This document shows positions 1-9,323 of a stretch of 64,000 bases of DNA, in pieces. The notes under the pieces are model-generated. The model was not told where the DNA came from and did no database searches. It saw only the letters and a list, made by a program, of their open reading frames with translations. This DNA is from Vigna angularis (Eukaryota > Streptophyta > Magnoliopsida > Fabales > Fabaceae). The stretch is from contig NC_068971.1 of NCBI RefSeq assembly GCF_016808095.1, forward strand, positions 48,544,131-48,608,130, in the 5' to 3' direction. Position 1 is the first letter of the stretch, and the number at the start of each line of letters is the position of its first letter. A program made the translations under genes and the position numbers.

Positions 1-556
1 CCTACCAACACTGGAAAACTCGAGATTTACAATTAGAGATGACAACACTCTTTAGCCACAAAATTATTATCAAACACTCTTTAATTTTTTGGATTAAAAA
101 TTCAAGCATTCCTATTTCATATGCATAGTAAAAAATGGCAGACTTGCAAACCTGATGATTCCAAACACCTTGCTCCTTAGACAAACACAATTAATTAATC
201 AGGAGTTAACATATCCAAAAGCAAATCTCACAAGAATATGAAAATCAGGGCTAAAAAAGTATAGTCCTTCCAAAAAAAAATATTTTTATTTTAGTCTGTA
301 CAAAATAAATGACAATTTTTAGTCTTTCATTTATTTTTAACCCTCTCCAGAACTAATTTTTCTTAAACAAAAAAATATCATAGGCACTGAACAAAAATCC
401 AAAGTTTTACAGGGACAAAACTAGTTAATCCTTCTTAATAAAGTTTGAAGTTTAAAACCTACGTATAGACCATAATCTGTCATGTAAAAATATTTTATCT
501 CGTCATCTAATTAGAAATTATCGTGTATAACAAGTTTAAAATGTATAATAATATAC
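1..556. other. AT-rich non-coding DNA, possibly intron of RPC9
   Basis: No exon recognised on either strand. Both strands were searched for the missing last RPC9 exon without success. If that exon lies left of the window, this stretch is intronic. Confidence 0.4.
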
Positions 557-600
557 TCCACCATTCCCTTAAATGAGCAAAGCTTGTGGTAAGTAAAAGT
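557..600. repeat. 44-bp direct repeat flanking the copia element, left copy
   Basis: These 44 bases recur exactly at 5725-5768, immediately outside the other LTR. Together they behave as a target-site duplication, although copia integrases normally make 5 bp. Confidence 0.92.
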
Positions 601-857
601 AAAAAAAGGAAGAAAGGTAATCTGCATAAAACTCTGTATATTCATTCTCAAAATGATTACATCATATATATTCTGTGCAAAAGGGAAAAGGTGTGACCTA
701 AAATCTTGAATGATAAAAGCATATTTTTGTACTACCTATTGACAGCTCATTGTTGTTCTAGAATGTCCACTAATAACAGAAAAGATTCCTCTGCTATGCT
801 ACCATTCTGTTATTGATTACGTGGTATTTAAACCAGAATGATATGGTTTTTCTATTA
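601..857 (-). repeat. 3' LTR of the copia element (5'-truncated copy in + coordinates)
   Basis: Matches 5468-5724 base for base by eye. It lacks the counterpart of 5449-5467, the stretch between the shared LTR block and the primer-binding site, apart from AGT that is also present in the target at 598-600. It contains the stop codon of gag-pol. Confidence 0.9.
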
Positions 858-3800
858 GCCCCCCACAAGCTGGAGGTGCAAAAATGTTGTGCAACTGCAG
901 CTTGGATAAGTTTAGCTTGAAGGAATGTGGAGGTAAGGCTTTTGTGAAAATATCCACGAGCTGGTTGGCAGAAGGAACAGGGAGTAGTTTCATCAAGCCT
1001 TCTTGGGATTTTTCACGCACAATGTGACAGTCTATATCCAGATGTTTCGTTCTTTCATGGAATACGGGATTGGCAGCAATGTGAAGGGCACTGTTATTGT
1101 CACAGTAAAGTAGAGAAATCTGAGAGGGGAAAATATGGAGATCTTTGAGCAAATAAATGATCCATTGTAACTCGCAAGTAGCGGAAGCGAGGGCTCTATA
1201 TTCAGCCTCGGAGGATGATCGTGGCACAGTGGTTTGTTTCTTGGTTTTCCATGAGATAAGAGAGCTTCCAATAAAAAAACAATAGCCCGTGATAGAACGT
1301 CTTGAATCCCCACAGGTGGCCCAATCAGCATCACTAAAACCAGAGACGTGAGTAGGACAGATTCTAGGGAAGAATAGACCTGTACCTGGGCAACCTTTAA
1401 GGTAACGAAGAACATGCATGGCTGCAGCATGATGAGCTTTGGTGGGCTTGGACATGAATTGACTCAGTTGTTGTGTTGCAAAAACAATGTCAGGCCGAGT
1501 ATTTGTCAAATAAACCAATCGGCCGACAAGGCGCCTATATGGCAAGGGATCATCAAGATAGCCAGAAGCATCATTGCGAAGCCTAAGAGTACTGTCCATT
1601 GGAGTGGAAGAGGGTTTGCAGCCAAGCATTCCTGAATCCATAAGCAAGTCTAAGCAGTACTTGCGTTGACAAAGTGAAATCCCCTTTGAAGAGTGAGCCA
1701 CTTCAATTCCTAGAAAGTACTTGAGCTTTCCTAAATCCTTGATATGAAAATTGCTGTGAAGGATCTGTTTAATGTGGTTGATTTCTTGGACAGAGTTACC
1801 AGTTAGCACAATATCATCCACATATATTATCAAGGCAGTAAAAACTGAACCATGCTTTTTGGTGAAGAGACTATGGTCAGCATGAGCTTGTTTATAACCA
1901 CATATTAGCAACAAATTAGATAACTTTTCATACCATTTCCTGCTTGATTGCTTCAGCCCGTAGAGGGATTTGCGCAATTTGCAACTTTGACCAGAACGGT
2001 ATCCTGATAATCCCGGTGGCATCTCCATGTAGACATCCTCCACAAGGTCTCCATGTAGGAAAGCATTACTGACATCTAATTGTTGGATGTGCCAGTCGTT
2101 GATAGAAGCTAGGGCAAGGATTATACGAACAGTGGTCATTTTGACGACTGGGGAGAATGTTTCGAAATAATCGATGCCTTCAATTTGTGAATACCCCTTT
2201 GCTACCAATCGCGCTTTGTAGCGCTCTATGCTTCCATCGGGTAACCTCTTGATTTTGTATACCCACTTGCAACCTATGGGTCGAACAGAGGGAGGAGTTT
2301 CAACCACATCCCAAGTATGATTCAACTCGAGGGCTTTGATCTCACATTGCATGGCGTCACGCCAACACTGTAGCTTCACTGCTTCATAGAAACTGGCGGG
2401 TTCACACTCAGAAGATATGGCCATGAGAAAACGATGATGTGAAGGGGAGACATTGGTGTATGAGATAAAACTTTGAATCGGATGTGAACATCTTGTGGAT
2501 GATTGTGCAGACTTAAGGGAAGGAAGCTTGTATTGATATTCGGAAAGGTATGGAGGAGGATGGGTGTCACGTTCTGAACGGCGCGGTGGTGGGGCAACAA
2601 TTGGGGTTGGTGTGTGGCTGGTTTGGATTTCTGGTGAAATGGAATTAGGGTTGGAGGTTGTGGTTTCAGGGAAAAGGGAGAAACTTTGTTCTGGTAAAGA
2701 TGAAGACGTGTTTGGGTTGGGGCGATGAGTTTCTGGGGGTTTTTCTTGTGGTGTGGATTGAGAATCTGGGTTTGGTTCTATGGTTAAGGTATGTTGGGTT
2801 ATAAGTGTAGGGAGTAAGGGAGAAGTGTGGAAAGGAAAAACTGTTTCATGGAAAATAACGTTTCTAGAAATGAAAATTTCTCTTGTATTAATGTCTAGAA
2901 TAACATATCCTTTTGTGCCATTTTGTAAACCCAAAGAAACACCTTTTCTAGATCGAGGTTCAAATTTATGAATTTGATTGTGAGTGGATGCATAACATAA
3001 ACAACCAAAGATTTTGATCATTGAAAAATTAGGCGGAACTTTATTTAGAAGTTCAAAAGGTGTTTTATATGAAATGATGGGTGAGGGAACACGGTTAATG
3101 ATAAAAACAACATGTTTGATAGCATAGGACCAAAAATTTGATGGGATTTTGGATTGAAACATGAGGGCCCTGGCAACATTGAGAATATGCTGGTGTTTGC
3201 GTTCCACTCTCCCATTTTGTTGAGGTGTGTAAACACAACTAGTTTGATGTATAATTCCTTTAGAATTGAAAAGGTCTTTTAGAAAAAATTCCGGTCCATT
3301 ATCGGATCGGATACATTTAATTGTGGTTTCAAATTGATTTTCAACTAAGTTGATAAAATTTTGTATATGCATTCTCACTTCACTTTTTGATTTTAATAGA
3401 ACAACCCATGTATATCTACTAAAATCATCAAGTATAGTGAGAAAATACTTGTGCCCATGAATAGATGTTTTGGAAAAGGGGCCCCAAATATCCATATGAA
3501 TCAATTCAAAAATTTTAGAACCTCTACTAGAGCTAGGAGAATAAGGCAATTTCTTTTGTTTAGCTAAATGACAAATGTCACAGATTTCATGAGAATCCTT
3601 TGAAATAAAAGGAAATTGTTGATTCAAGACATTAAGACGGCTACTAGATAAGTGTCCTAATCTAAAATGCCAAAGGTTGGAGTTATTGATGGTGGTGGTA
3701 GTATTGTTGGTAGATGGGCGTCTTTCCTTTCCGATTGTCAAATGAAAAAGTCCTTCCTTTAAGTTAGCTGAACCAATCATCTTCAATGTGTTCATGTCCT

Positions 3801-5397
3801 GTATTTGACAAAGAACATTAGAGAACTCATTTGAAAAAATTATACGGCAAGGAACAATAGTTAATAATTTAGGAAGAGATAATAAATTAAAAATAAAATT
3901 TGGAACAAGAAGAACATCATGAATAATGAAATCCGGAGAAAATTGTATGCTTCCAGATATATGGGCCTGAACAGTAGACCCATTTGGTAGATTGATGTTT
4001 AATGGCTGGATTTCAGAATACTCAAAAAAGTGATCTAATGAATTTGTGATGTGATCGGTGGCTCCGGAATCAATTACCCATGGTGTGGTGTGTGAAAAAT
4101 TATTGAGTGCATGTGCGGTGTTAATGGAAATAAACCTACTGTCAAGACCAGAGTTGTGAGATTGGTTTGGGTTTGAGTGAGTGAGATTGGCCCTTGAAGG
4201 GATTTCTGAGTTTCCCCCACCAGATCCAGAAGCTTTGTTAAGAAGGCTCATTAGTTGTTGGAATTGGGCCGTAGTAATGTGAAGACCTTGGCCCAGAGTT
4301 GAAACATCTTTTCTTTCTCCTTCATGACTTAGGGCCGGCACAGCATCTGAAGAGGAAGATGCAGTAACATTATTCACGTTGCCTCCGACGGTTGCGCCGC
4401 TGCTACCAAAGGTGTTTCTGTTATTGAAAAAGCGTGGTTTTCCTGGATATTTGGGATGTCCAGGGGGATAGCAAAATTTGGTATAACACACATCACTGCT
4501 ATGTCCAACACGATCACAATGGGTGCACTTTGTCGGGTTGATGTTGTTTTTCTGGAAGCACGAATCAATGGTGTGTCCGAGGCGGCCACAAAATTCACAT
4601 TTGCGAGTTGGTTTTGTCCCCCCTTGCTGTGGATGGCCTCGACCTTTACCAGAGATGACATTGATGAAGGGATTGGTTTCCATGGGAGAAGACGGGTGAT
4701 GCTGTTGGCGCTCATGTTGGATGATCATGGAGAAAACACGATTAGCAGAGGGAAGAGGGTCAAGTAATAAGATTTGTGAGCGAACCATGGCAAATCGATC
4801 GTCGAGCCCTTTCAGAAAGCGGATAATGAAGTCCTGTGAATGGTAGGTGCGAGCAGAGCAAGAACAAGGGGTCAGGGTTCGGTAGTTGTCCAACTCTTCC
4901 CAGAGTGATTTTAGATGGGTGTAGAAGTCGGTGACGGAAAGCGCACCTTGTTTGAGAAAATAGATTTCTTCCTGTAACTCAGCGACTCGAAGCAAATCTC
5001 CTTGAGAAAAACGCTCGCGAAGATCAGTCCAGACATCAATAGCTCGTTCAAAAAACACAACACTTTGAGCTATTGAAGGAGAAAGGGAATTGAGGATCCA
5101 TGACATTAACAGAGTGTTACATCTTTCCCAAGAGGGGTGTAAGGGATCAGTGGGTGCTGGGATGGGGATGTTGCCATTGAGGAAACCCATCTTGTTTTTA
5201 GAGATGAGGGCCATTCGGAAGGAACGAGACCATGACTGGAAGTTGTTGGCCGAAAGAGGTGGGGAGACCACAACAGATGAAGGGCTCTCACTTGGGTGTA
5301 TGTAGAAGGGGCTGGAAGGATTTTGGTTGGGATCAACAAAGAGAGGAGGAGGTAGAATATTTTCGTCCTCATTTCCAGAGGAGCCTGAATCGGCCAT
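817..5397 (-). CDS. Copia gag-pol polyprotein (1526 aa)
   Basis: Single open frame for the retrotransposon polyprotein, in copia order (integrase before reverse transcriptase). Visible domains with approximate residue positions: gag of the UBN2/Retrotran_gag type (50-240); two zinc-knuckle-like segments (CEFCGRLGHTIDSC near 266, CTHCDRVGHSSDVC near 295); aspartic protease WVIDSGATDH (near 440); integrase HHCC finger (near 577-610) with catalytic Asp in MDIWGPF (636), Asp in RSDNGPEF (700) and Glu in NGRVERKH (731); RVT_2 reverse transcriptase with YVDDIVLTGN (about 1190); RNase H with SDADWATCGDS (about 1356) and SSSEAEYRALA. All catalytic residues that I can recognise are present. The final 14 codons and the TAA lie inside the 3' LTR. 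Start chosen at the first ATG, 71 bp downstream of the 5' LTR end. Confidence 0.95.
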   Translation of the reverse strand: MADSGSSGNEDENILPPPLFVDPNQNPSSPFYIHPSESPSSVVVSPPLSANNFQSWSRSFRMALISKNKMGFLNGNIPIPAPTDPLHPSWERCNTLLMSWILNSLSPSIAQSVVFFERAIDVWTDLRERFSQGDLLRVAELQEEIYFLKQGALSVTDFYTHLKSLWEELDNYRTLTPCSCSARTYHSQDFIIRFLKGLDDRFAMVRSQILLLDPLPSANRVFSMIIQHERQQHHPSSPMETNPFINVISGKGRGHPQQGGTKPTRKCEFCGRLGHTIDSCFQKNNINPTKCTHCDRVGHSSDVCYTKFCYPPGHPKYPGKPRFFNNRNTFGSSGATVGGNVNNVTASSSSDAVPALSHEGERKDVSTLGQGLHITTAQFQQLMSLLNKASGSGGGNSEIPSRANLTHSNPNQSHNSGLDSRFISINTAHALNNFSHTTPWVIDSGATDHITNSLDHFFEYSEIQPLNINLPNGSTVQAHISGSIQFSPDFIIHDVLLVPNFIFNLLSLPKLLTIVPCRIIFSNEFSNVLCQIQDMNTLKMIGSANLKEGLFHLTIGKERRPSTNNTTTTINNSNLWHFRLGHLSSSRLNVLNQQFPFISKDSHEICDICHLAKQKKLPYSPSSSRGSKIFELIHMDIWGPFSKTSIHGHKYFLTILDDFSRYTWVVLLKSKSEVRMHIQNFINLVENQFETTIKCIRSDNGPEFFLKDLFNSKGIIHQTSCVYTPQQNGRVERKHQHILNVARALMFQSKIPSNFWSYAIKHVVFIINRVPSPIISYKTPFELLNKVPPNFSMIKIFGCLCYASTHNQIHKFEPRSRKGVSLGLQNGTKGYVILDINTREIFISRNVIFHETVFPFHTSPLLPTLITQHTLTIEPNPDSQSTPQEKPPETHRPNPNTSSSLPEQSFSLFPETTTSNPNSISPEIQTSHTPTPIVAPPPRRSERDTHPPPYLSEYQYKLPSLKSAQSSTRCSHPIQSFISYTNVSPSHHRFLMAISSECEPASFYEAVKLQCWRDAMQCEIKALELNHTWDVVETPPSVRPIGCKWVYKIKRLPDGSIERYKARLVAKGYSQIEGIDYFETFSPVVKMTTVRIILALASINDWHIQQLDVSNAFLHGDLVEDVYMEMPPGLSGYRSGQSCKLRKSLYGLKQSSRKWYEKLSNLLLICGYKQAHADHSLFTKKHGSVFTALIIYVDDIVLTGNSVQEINHIKQILHSNFHIKDLGKLKYFLGIEVAHSSKGISLCQRKYCLDLLMDSGMLGCKPSSTPMDSTLRLRNDASGYLDDPLPYRRLVGRLVYLTNTRPDIVFATQQLSQFMSKPTKAHHAAAMHVLRYLKGCPGTGLFFPRICPTHVSGFSDADWATCGDSRRSITGYCFFIGSSLISWKTKKQTTVPRSSSEAEYRALASATCELQWIIYLLKDLHIFPSQISLLYCDNNSALHIAANPVFHERTKHLDIDCHIVREKSQEGLMKLLPVPSANQLVDIFTKALPPHSFKLNLSKLQLHNIFAPPACGGLIEKPYHSGLNTT

Positions 5398-5434
5398 GAA
5401 AGAGGTAAGCTAGAAAAAGCTTGAACCTTTAGAT

Positions 5435-5448
5435 GGCTCTTGATACCA
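5435..5448 (-). other. Primer-binding site of the copia element
   Basis: Minus strand reads TGGTATCAAGAGCC, like the common plant primer site complementary to the 3' end of initiator tRNA-Met, but with one extra A. It directly follows the proposed LTR end. Confidence 0.75.
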
Positions 5449-5724
5449 TAACAGAAACCATGACAGTAAAAAAAGGAAGAAAGGTAATCTGCATAAAACT
5501 CTGTATATTCATTCTCAAAATGATTACATCATATATATTCTGTGCAAAAGGGAAAAGGTGTGACCTAAAATCTTGAATGATAAAAGCATATTTTTGTACT
5601 ACCTATTGACAGCTCATTGTTGTTCTAGAATGTCCACTAATAACAGAAAAGATTCCTCTGCTATGCTACCATTCTGTTATTGATTACGTGGTATTTAAAC
5701 CAGAATGATATGGTTTTTCTATTA
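5449..5724 (-). repeat. 5' LTR of the copia element
   Basis: The right-hand LTR, 276 bp if it is taken up to the primer-binding site. In minus orientation it starts TAATAG and ends CTGTTA directly before TGGTATCA. A TATA-like TTTAAATA lies near its start. Only 257 bp are shared with the left copy; the LTR end next to the primer site is an inference. Confidence 0.8.
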
Positions 5725-5768
5725 TCCACCATTCCCTTAAATGAGCAAAGCTTGTGGTAAGTAAAAGT
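5725..5768. repeat. 44-bp direct repeat flanking the copia element, right copy
   Basis: Exact second copy of 557-600. Removing the element and one copy would restore an uninterrupted sequence. Confidence 0.92.
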
Positions 5769-6326
5769 TCACTATGGTAGCAAAACAGAGAGATTTAAAA
5801 ACTAAGAAGACTGAATGTTGTTGTAGATTTGGTCCATCAGGATTTGCCCATGACCACTACCATATGTATTCAAACCAAAGGCGAAACCCTTGCATGAAAA
5901 CCTCCTTATGGATATATGCAGCCTTATCCTCGTAAATGGAGAATGGAGAGCGTGTTCCCAATATTTGAACCTATGACCTCTATAGTTCACAAGGCAGCAC
6001 CTCACTTTTCACTACAGTTCACCCTCTAAATTTCACTAACAGGTCTCTATATAAGTTGGTACCAAAGAAAGTTAAAGTTAAGTCTAATTGTCTGCATGCT
6101 TCCAACTAAGTTATCATTACAGGTTTTCCAAGAAAAGCAATTTGGGAATGCATAAAAAAATCTAAATGGTTAAAAAAGCATTCAAAATTCTATTGTTATT
6201 AGATCTAAGATGTGAATTGTGGAACGACCAATTACTTTATCTTTTTTATCATTTTAAGTTATTAATAACGCAGAGACTATGTTTCCAAATTGGCTGATCT
6301 TACCAATAACAGTTTCTTGTAAATTA

Positions 6327-6600
6327 TGTTTAGATATTATCAGAACAAATTAGTTATTGTTGTAATTAGAGAAAATATTTATAGAATATTCTTAATTAAA
6401 AAAATATCTATAGAATCTCCCTAATTAGAGAAAATAGGTGTATGATCTTCTAGATTATTTTTTAGTACATTGTTTTCTTATCTTTCTTTTTTAGAAGATT
6501 AGATTCTTATAAATAGAGGTAAGGAGAATGTAATTGTCAAAAATGAAAATAATAAAATCATTCTCTTTTTCAAGTGTTATGAGAAGAAAAATAGGAATTA
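6327..6600 (+). mobile_element. Possible solo-LTR or LTR fragment
   Basis: LTR-like stretch with repeated 'attagagaaaat' motifs, a TATA-type box (TTATAAATAGAGG, about 6508-6520) and a downstream AATAAA-like stretch, as in small plant copia LTRs. No clean TG...CA ends or target duplication could be fixed, so the boundaries are guesses. Confidence 0.35.
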
Positions 6601-6804
6601 TGCTATAATAACTGTTAATTGTAAGAAATTTTTTTGTTGCTTATATGCTAGTGTTGAAAAGTTACATTACAGAAAAAATGATACAAGAAAATACTTCATA
6701 CTTTAAAGCTAAAGACATAACAGAAAATACATAGCAGAGCTAATAACTCTTAACTAAATGGTTAGATGTAAAATAAATGGGAAAATTAAAATTTTGATAC
6801 TTAC

Positions 6805-7261
6805 AGGGAATATTTCAACTTCAGCAGCTGGCCTAGTGTTCAATATGTTCAGAACCTCAGTTTTAGCTAGGTCATGCCGTTTAATGCTTGTCAAAAACTC
6901 ATCTATGCTCTCTCTTGTTTGATCAGAGGCAGCAGTGTCAACCAAATAATCATAAACCTGCTCATATGCAGCAGATTCATCTACCAATAAAACTTAAAAT
7001 ATATTGTCATTAGAAAAAGCAAATTTAACCTTGTATTCAGAGTGAGCTACTTTGGTAATAACCCTTGTTGGATCCTTTGAAGCTCCTTTAGCTTGTAAAA
7101 AATCAAGGACCTCAAAATTTGTGAGTGCACCAGCATTGACCTCTAAGCTATGACACAGTTAGTAAACATCAACTATATGCCGATAGATAAGGGAAAGGTT
7201 CAACTGAAATTAGTGTATTAATCTGAAAACAAACAAAAATGGTGGAAACATACATTTTCAT
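6805..7261 (-). CDS. RPC9: DNA-directed RNA polymerase III subunit RPC9 (CRCP/Rpb4-like), 3' exon missing
   Basis: Three coding exons: 7254-7261 (ATGAAAAT), 7030-7147 and 6805-6957, with GT-AG introns (acceptor/donor pairs in phase). They encode 93 residues beginning MKILEVNAGALTNFEVLDFL and including HSEYKVYDYL and LAKTEVLNIL, which resemble the conserved N-terminus and HRDC-like core of plant RPC9. RPC9 pairs with RPC8 in the Pol III stalk and acts in the nucleus in transcription initiation. The first coding exon holds only 8 coding bases, and a non-coding leader exon probably ends at 7627 (donor GTGAGC). The exon after donor 6804 (about 30-45 C-terminal residues) was not found down to position 1; it either lies beyond the left edge or is lost. 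Read-through from exon 3 stops at 6754. Confidence 0.82.
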
Positions 7262-7626
7262 TTGTGAGTCACTAAAGAGAGAGAGAAAAGGAAGTAACAG
7301 AAAGAGAGTGTCTCCTTTGCTTCTGCAACAAAGCCAATATATAAACACAAAATTAAATAATTGAATTTTCACAGAATACATCGTAACACAGTTTAAATTT
7401 AGCACGCTAAATTTGGGTGGGGTGGACATCAGAAGCAACAAAATTGAGTAGGGTGTGGTTAAAACAATCCAAATCGGTATGTCCCCATTCCAAACTAAAC
7501 AGATTTTGGCCAACAAAACCCTACCTCCCAAACAAAGATTTAATTTAAACCCAATTAAAAACAAAAACAATTAAGAAATGAAAAATTGATAAATTGGAAA
7601 CCCAGAGAAAAGGAATGAGTGCTCAC

Positions 7627-7790
7627 CCACGGCGTCCTACTGCCTTCCACTGTCGATAAAGAGCATGATTTGATTAGAGAGGTGATACAGAGAGGAAATA
7701 AATGCACTTTCTTCTTGGCGAAATGGGTTTCGAGGGAATGGCCACGACTAGTGGGATTTGGAGCTCCTTCACTCTACTGAGGGCACCAGA
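7627..7790 (-). promoter_or_regulatory. Probable 5' leader exon of RPC9
   Basis: GC-richer stretch ending in a good donor (GTGAGC from 7626 downward). It lacks an in-frame start compatible with RPC9, so it is most simply an untranslated first exon. The upstream limit is uncertain. Confidence 0.45.
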
Positions 7791-8245
7791 GGGAACAATT
7801 GTGTGGTACTAGTTTGCAAAAAGTACTATTTTTATTTTTGCAAGTATTTTTTTTATTGTTTTAGTTTTTATAACTAAAACTTTTACTATGTAATTCTTGC
7901 AAATATTTCTATTTTTATTTTTGAGTCTTATGAGTTTTATTAGTAGTGTAAAAACTGTAATTGTAGATTTTAATAACACAAACACAAATGTTGAGACAAT
8001 AGAATATAGGAACGTAAGAAGGAGAAGTTGTTTATTTTCAAAACTGATTTTTTTTTTTTGAATGAATATGAGCATAAGAAGAACCCTATCAGTTAAAACT
8101 TTCGAATACTAGTATAACTGGTTAGATTTATATAACTTAAAGTATGCTAAAGTAAGAATGTAAAGGGAAGAAGTGAATATATATAGTATGGGAGGAAGGA
8201 AAAGCGACAGAAAGGAGTTGAAGTGTGTCGGGTAAGAAGAAGGCA

Positions 8246-8452
8246 ATGACTATTGGAAAATTTGTAAAAAAGGTAGTGGTTGAGAATGACATGGTTGGAA
8301 AGGTAAGTGTAAGAATAAAGCTTGTAAAGATGAATGGAAATAAAGAGAAGATTGATGATGTATGGCTAAGGAAAGGAGAAAAGATTAATGTTTTGAGTTG
8401 GCTTGTGACAAAGATAGCTACTTTATACAGAGATGGAGCAGATGCATGGTAA
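8246..8452 (+). CDS. Small hypothetical protein (68 aa), not recognised
   Basis: An open frame starting MTIGKFVKKVVV and ending LYRDGADAW, rich in Lys and Val, in the 1.5-kb spacer between the RPC9 leader and the PP2C stop. No signal peptide, membrane segment or known motif is visible. The frame is open upstream to 8225 without another ATG. A second possible arrangement starts with the ATG at about 8188 and uses a GTAAGA donor at about 8232, but no matching acceptor was established. It could be a genuine small gene, a remnant, or chance. Confidence 0.3.
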   Translation: MTIGKFVKKVVVENDMVGKVSVRIKLVKMNGNKEKIDDVWLRKGEKINVLSWLVTKIATLYRDGADAW

Positions 8453-8519
8453 ATGATCTGATGGTTAAGCATTAACAAATTAAAGCCCTTCAACTTAAAT
8501 TCCAATCAGCCAATTAGAC

Positions 8520-9320
8520 CATACTGGTTTTATTTTTATTTATATTTACATTATTTTTCATCTCAATTTTACCTCTTAATATTTTTATTTTTCTTTCAAT
8601 ATTTTATGACGTTTATCATTTTTTTTCTGGTTCAAAATCACCCTCAAAATAGAACAACTTATCATAGTGCAAGTTTAAACTAAAATTAGAATTTATGATC
8701 TATATCGAAGTTGAATTTGTTAGGTGTTATTATATCATAAACTCTTGTTTCGTTTTATTGTTAGCCTTCAGAAATGGTGGTTTGGAGTAAAATTGTTGAA
8801 TGAATTGGGTCCCACAAGGCAGCGGCGGCTTCAGACGTTGCTGTCAATGAAGATTTATGCGACCAATTCCCAATTAAGTGTGTATCGTCATCCCCCACAA
8901 GCTCAGTCAACTTTAAATTTATCCACATCTTAATCTTTCACTTCCCAAATTCATTTCAAATAAAGCCACAACATACATTTATTCTTTCACCAAATCCAAT
9001 ATATATTGAACATTTTACCCAAAACCTAACTAATATTTTCCATCTTTCAAGTATTCCAAACAGTGAACTATTTCAAATGTGAACTTTTTTAAACAAAAAA
9101 TGTCACTTTTAAATTGACTATTTTGTAAACAAATGGTCAAGTGAAAATGACTGGTTTGATAAAATAGACATTAAAGGGAAAAAGAGGTTCTTCTTTAAAA
9201 ATATGATAGACTACTTTTGATTTCTAAAATAATTTTACTTCTTCTAACCCAAAATTGTTACATTATGAAGGGAACATGCAAAAATGAAAGAGTCGTATTT
9301 TAAAATAAAATATAAAAAAA
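8520..9320. other. AT-rich intergenic spacer
   Basis: No gene recognised. A short GC-richer stretch at 8770-8930 has an open frame of 69 codons without recognisable similarity. Confidence 0.5.
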
Positions 9321-9323
9321 TGA

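Larger units (their letters stand above)
601..5724 (-). mobile_element. Intact Ty1/copia LTR retrotransposon
   Basis: Element about 5.1 kb long, on the minus strand. A 257-bp sequence at 601-857 recurs at 5468-5724 with no difference that I could find by eye. Next to the right-hand copy is a primer-binding site resembling the initiator-Met tRNA complement (TGGTATCAAGAGCC, 5435-5448), and next to the left-hand copy is a short G-rich tract on the minus strand (858-866). The internal region carries one open gag-pol frame. Identical LTRs and an undamaged frame indicate a recent insertion. Its ends do not read TG...CA; the right LTR taken up to the primer site runs TAATAG to CTGTTA, an imperfect inverted repeat. 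The element is flanked by a 44-bp direct repeat. Confidence 0.93.

Noticed and set aside
1032..1430. Antisense and alternate-frame ORFs within 817-5397
   Set aside because: All are shadows of the copia gag-pol frame.
5802..6005. Minus-strand open frame considered as the missing last exon of RPC9
   Set aside because: Its translation does not resemble the RPC9 C-terminus and no acceptor gives a fitting frame.
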